Source: Candidatus Aminicenans sakinawicola JGI OTU-1 (lineage in GTDB: Bacteria > Acidobacteriota > Aminicenantia > Aminicenantales > Aminicenantaceae). Taken from it: a DNA stretch of 42,171 nucleotides. The stretch spans positions 205-42,375 of the forward strand of contig AWNV01000020.1 in NCBI GenBank assembly GCA_000493965.1, written 5' to 3'. Numbering within the stretch: the first letter of the stretch is position 1; every line of letters begins with the position of its first letter. The notes under the pieces were generated by a model, which ran no database searches, had not been told where the DNA came from, and was given only the letters and a program-made list of their open reading frames with translations. Positions 41,425 through 42,171 of the stretch are shown piece by piece. The position numbers and the translations under genes were made by a program.

Positions 41425-41454
41425 ATAATACTATAAAAATTCCCTATTACTCAA
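41425..41454 (-). promoter_or_regulatory. Candidate sigma-70 promoter of the EF-G-like gene
   Basis: On the minus strand TTGAGT (41449-41454) and TATTAT (41425-41430) are 18 nt apart. It would give a leader of about 135 nt that contains the dispersed repeat. Confidence 0.35.
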
Positions 41455-41497
41455 GACAAAATCATAAATGTTCCCTCAAACTTATATAACAAAACAA

Positions 41498-42171
41498 TCA
41501 ATCCAGATTTTCTAAAAAAGACTTCAGATCTTGCGGCAAAGGAGATGAAAATTCAACCCTCTGCTGAGTCTCTGGATGGTTAAACAGTAGCTTAAAAGCA
41601 TGAAGAAAAAGACGTGGACACTCAACATTCGTGGATTTACGGCGGCCGTACCGAGTATCACCTACAAGAGGATGACCAGAAGCGGAAAGATGAACTCTTA
41701 TCTGGTGAGTTCTTCCAGTAAGTGGTTTTACCTCCAGGAGGGTAAACTTTGCAAATCTTTTCTTAACAGAATAGAGTGTCTCCGCCTTACGCGGTTTCCT
41801 ACTCTTTATAGACATTCTTTCTCCATGAGTTGGATGACGTCCAATAGACCAGCTAATCCTACCCTCCTCAGCGGTTATTTTCCCCCACACCAGACAAAGA
41901 TAAAGTTTTTGCACCTTTCTTTGCTTAAACTGGCGTTGAAGCCTCCTGTAAGCTTCTGAAGTTTTGGCAACAACCATCACTCCTGATGTTTCTTTATCAA
42001 GACGATGTACAATGCCAGGCCTGTCATCAGGGCCAATATCTTTAATTTCAGGAAAATAGTAGAGTAACGCATTGACTAGTGTATGCTCTTTATAGCCTGC
42101 CCCCGGATGAACCACCAAACCTGAAGGCTTATTGATAACAACAATATGTTCATCAGTGTAAATTAATTCTA
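41498..42171 (-). CDS. rluD: RluD-type pseudouridine synthase (5' end outside the window)
   Basis: The visible 224 codons run into the window edge; the frame remains open upstream of the codon at 42118 (ELIYTDEHIVVINKPSGLVV). The catalytic aspartate is in GIVHRLDKETSGVMVVAK, with LTGRTHQIRVHL and ASGHPLVGDTRYG following. RluD-family enzymes modify U in 23S rRNA helix 69. The N-terminal S4 domain is not in view, so RluD cannot be told from RluC or other family members with certainty. Confidence 0.85.
   Translation of the reverse strand, partial: ELIYTDEHIVVINKPSGLVVHPGAGYKEHTLVNALLYYFPEIKDIGPDDRPGIVHRLDKETSGVMVVAKTSEAYRRLQRQFKQRKVQKLYLCLVWGKITAEEGRISWSIGRHPTHGERMSIKSRKPRKAETLYSVKKRFAKFTLLEVKPLTGRTHQIRVHLSASGHPLVGDTRYGRRKSTNVECPRLFLHAFKLLFNHPETQQRVEFSSPLPQDLKSFLENLD

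Larger units (their letters stand above)
41284..41497. other. Spacer upstream of the EF-G-like gene
   Basis: This 214-nt spacer holds the second copy of the dispersed repeat (41331-41386), an AT-rich stretch, and a candidate promoter at 41425-41454. Confidence 0.5.

Overview
The window reads as a chromosomal segment of a free-living, non-Firmicute bacterium. The combination of a class-I glycolysis operon, bacillithiol genes, DUF2911 and M14 secreted proteins, a periplasmic TPR/PD40 protein and an EF-G-like second factor is what I would expect from Candidatus Aminicenantes or a related Acidobacteriota-like lineage. That placement is inference from gene content; no rRNA is present to test it.

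Layout. (1) 1-677: the right end of an IS21 element and a frameshifted IS91-type transposase relic. (2) 678-2565, minus strand: an unusually AT-rich three-gene cassette made of a 69-aa exported peptide, a 13-bp hairpin, a six-bladed beta-propeller lipoprotein-like protein and a membrane-anchored thioredoxin-fold protein. This is my best candidate for an undescribed system. (3) 2600-9000: a mobile-element graveyard. An IS630 element is split exactly in the middle of its otherwise intact transposase by a complete IS21 element with a 5-bp target duplication. A group II intron follows, with an intact-looking maturase but an apparently damaged 3' end. (4) 9023-15021, mostly minus strand: an MscS channel, apt and purine permease operon; thiE alone on the plus strand; and an operon of an SSF symporter, a 47-aa membrane protein and tsaE.

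(5) 15173-18698, plus strand: gap-pgk-tpiA-secG, tightly packed or overlapping, followed by tRNA-Leu(GAG). (6) 19027-27737, plus strand, visibly richer in G+C: a DUF2911 protein, a large secreted PIG-L deacetylase with a ThuA-like C-terminus, a 48-aa membrane protein, then bshC-bshB1-bshA and a second SSF symporter. The three bsh genes make a complete bacillithiol pathway. (7) 27972-34063: a two-component system whose histidine kinase has a TPR-like extracytoplasmic sensor region. It is flanked by two genes for exported proteins. The promoters of those two flanking genes share a 21-bp motif at the same distance (20 nt) from the -10 box, which suggests they are targets of the encoded response regulator.

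(8) 34368-42171: secreted metallo-beta-lactamase-fold hydrolase with an unusual HxDxDH motif, secreted M14 peptidase, MFS exporter (probably leaderless mRNA), DUF4405 membrane protein with a duplicated C-terminal module, EF-G-like GTPase, and the 3' part of an RluD-type pseudouridine synthase cut by the window edge.

No CRISPR array, rRNA or prophage was seen. Functions are assigned from motifs read by eye; no database search was possible.
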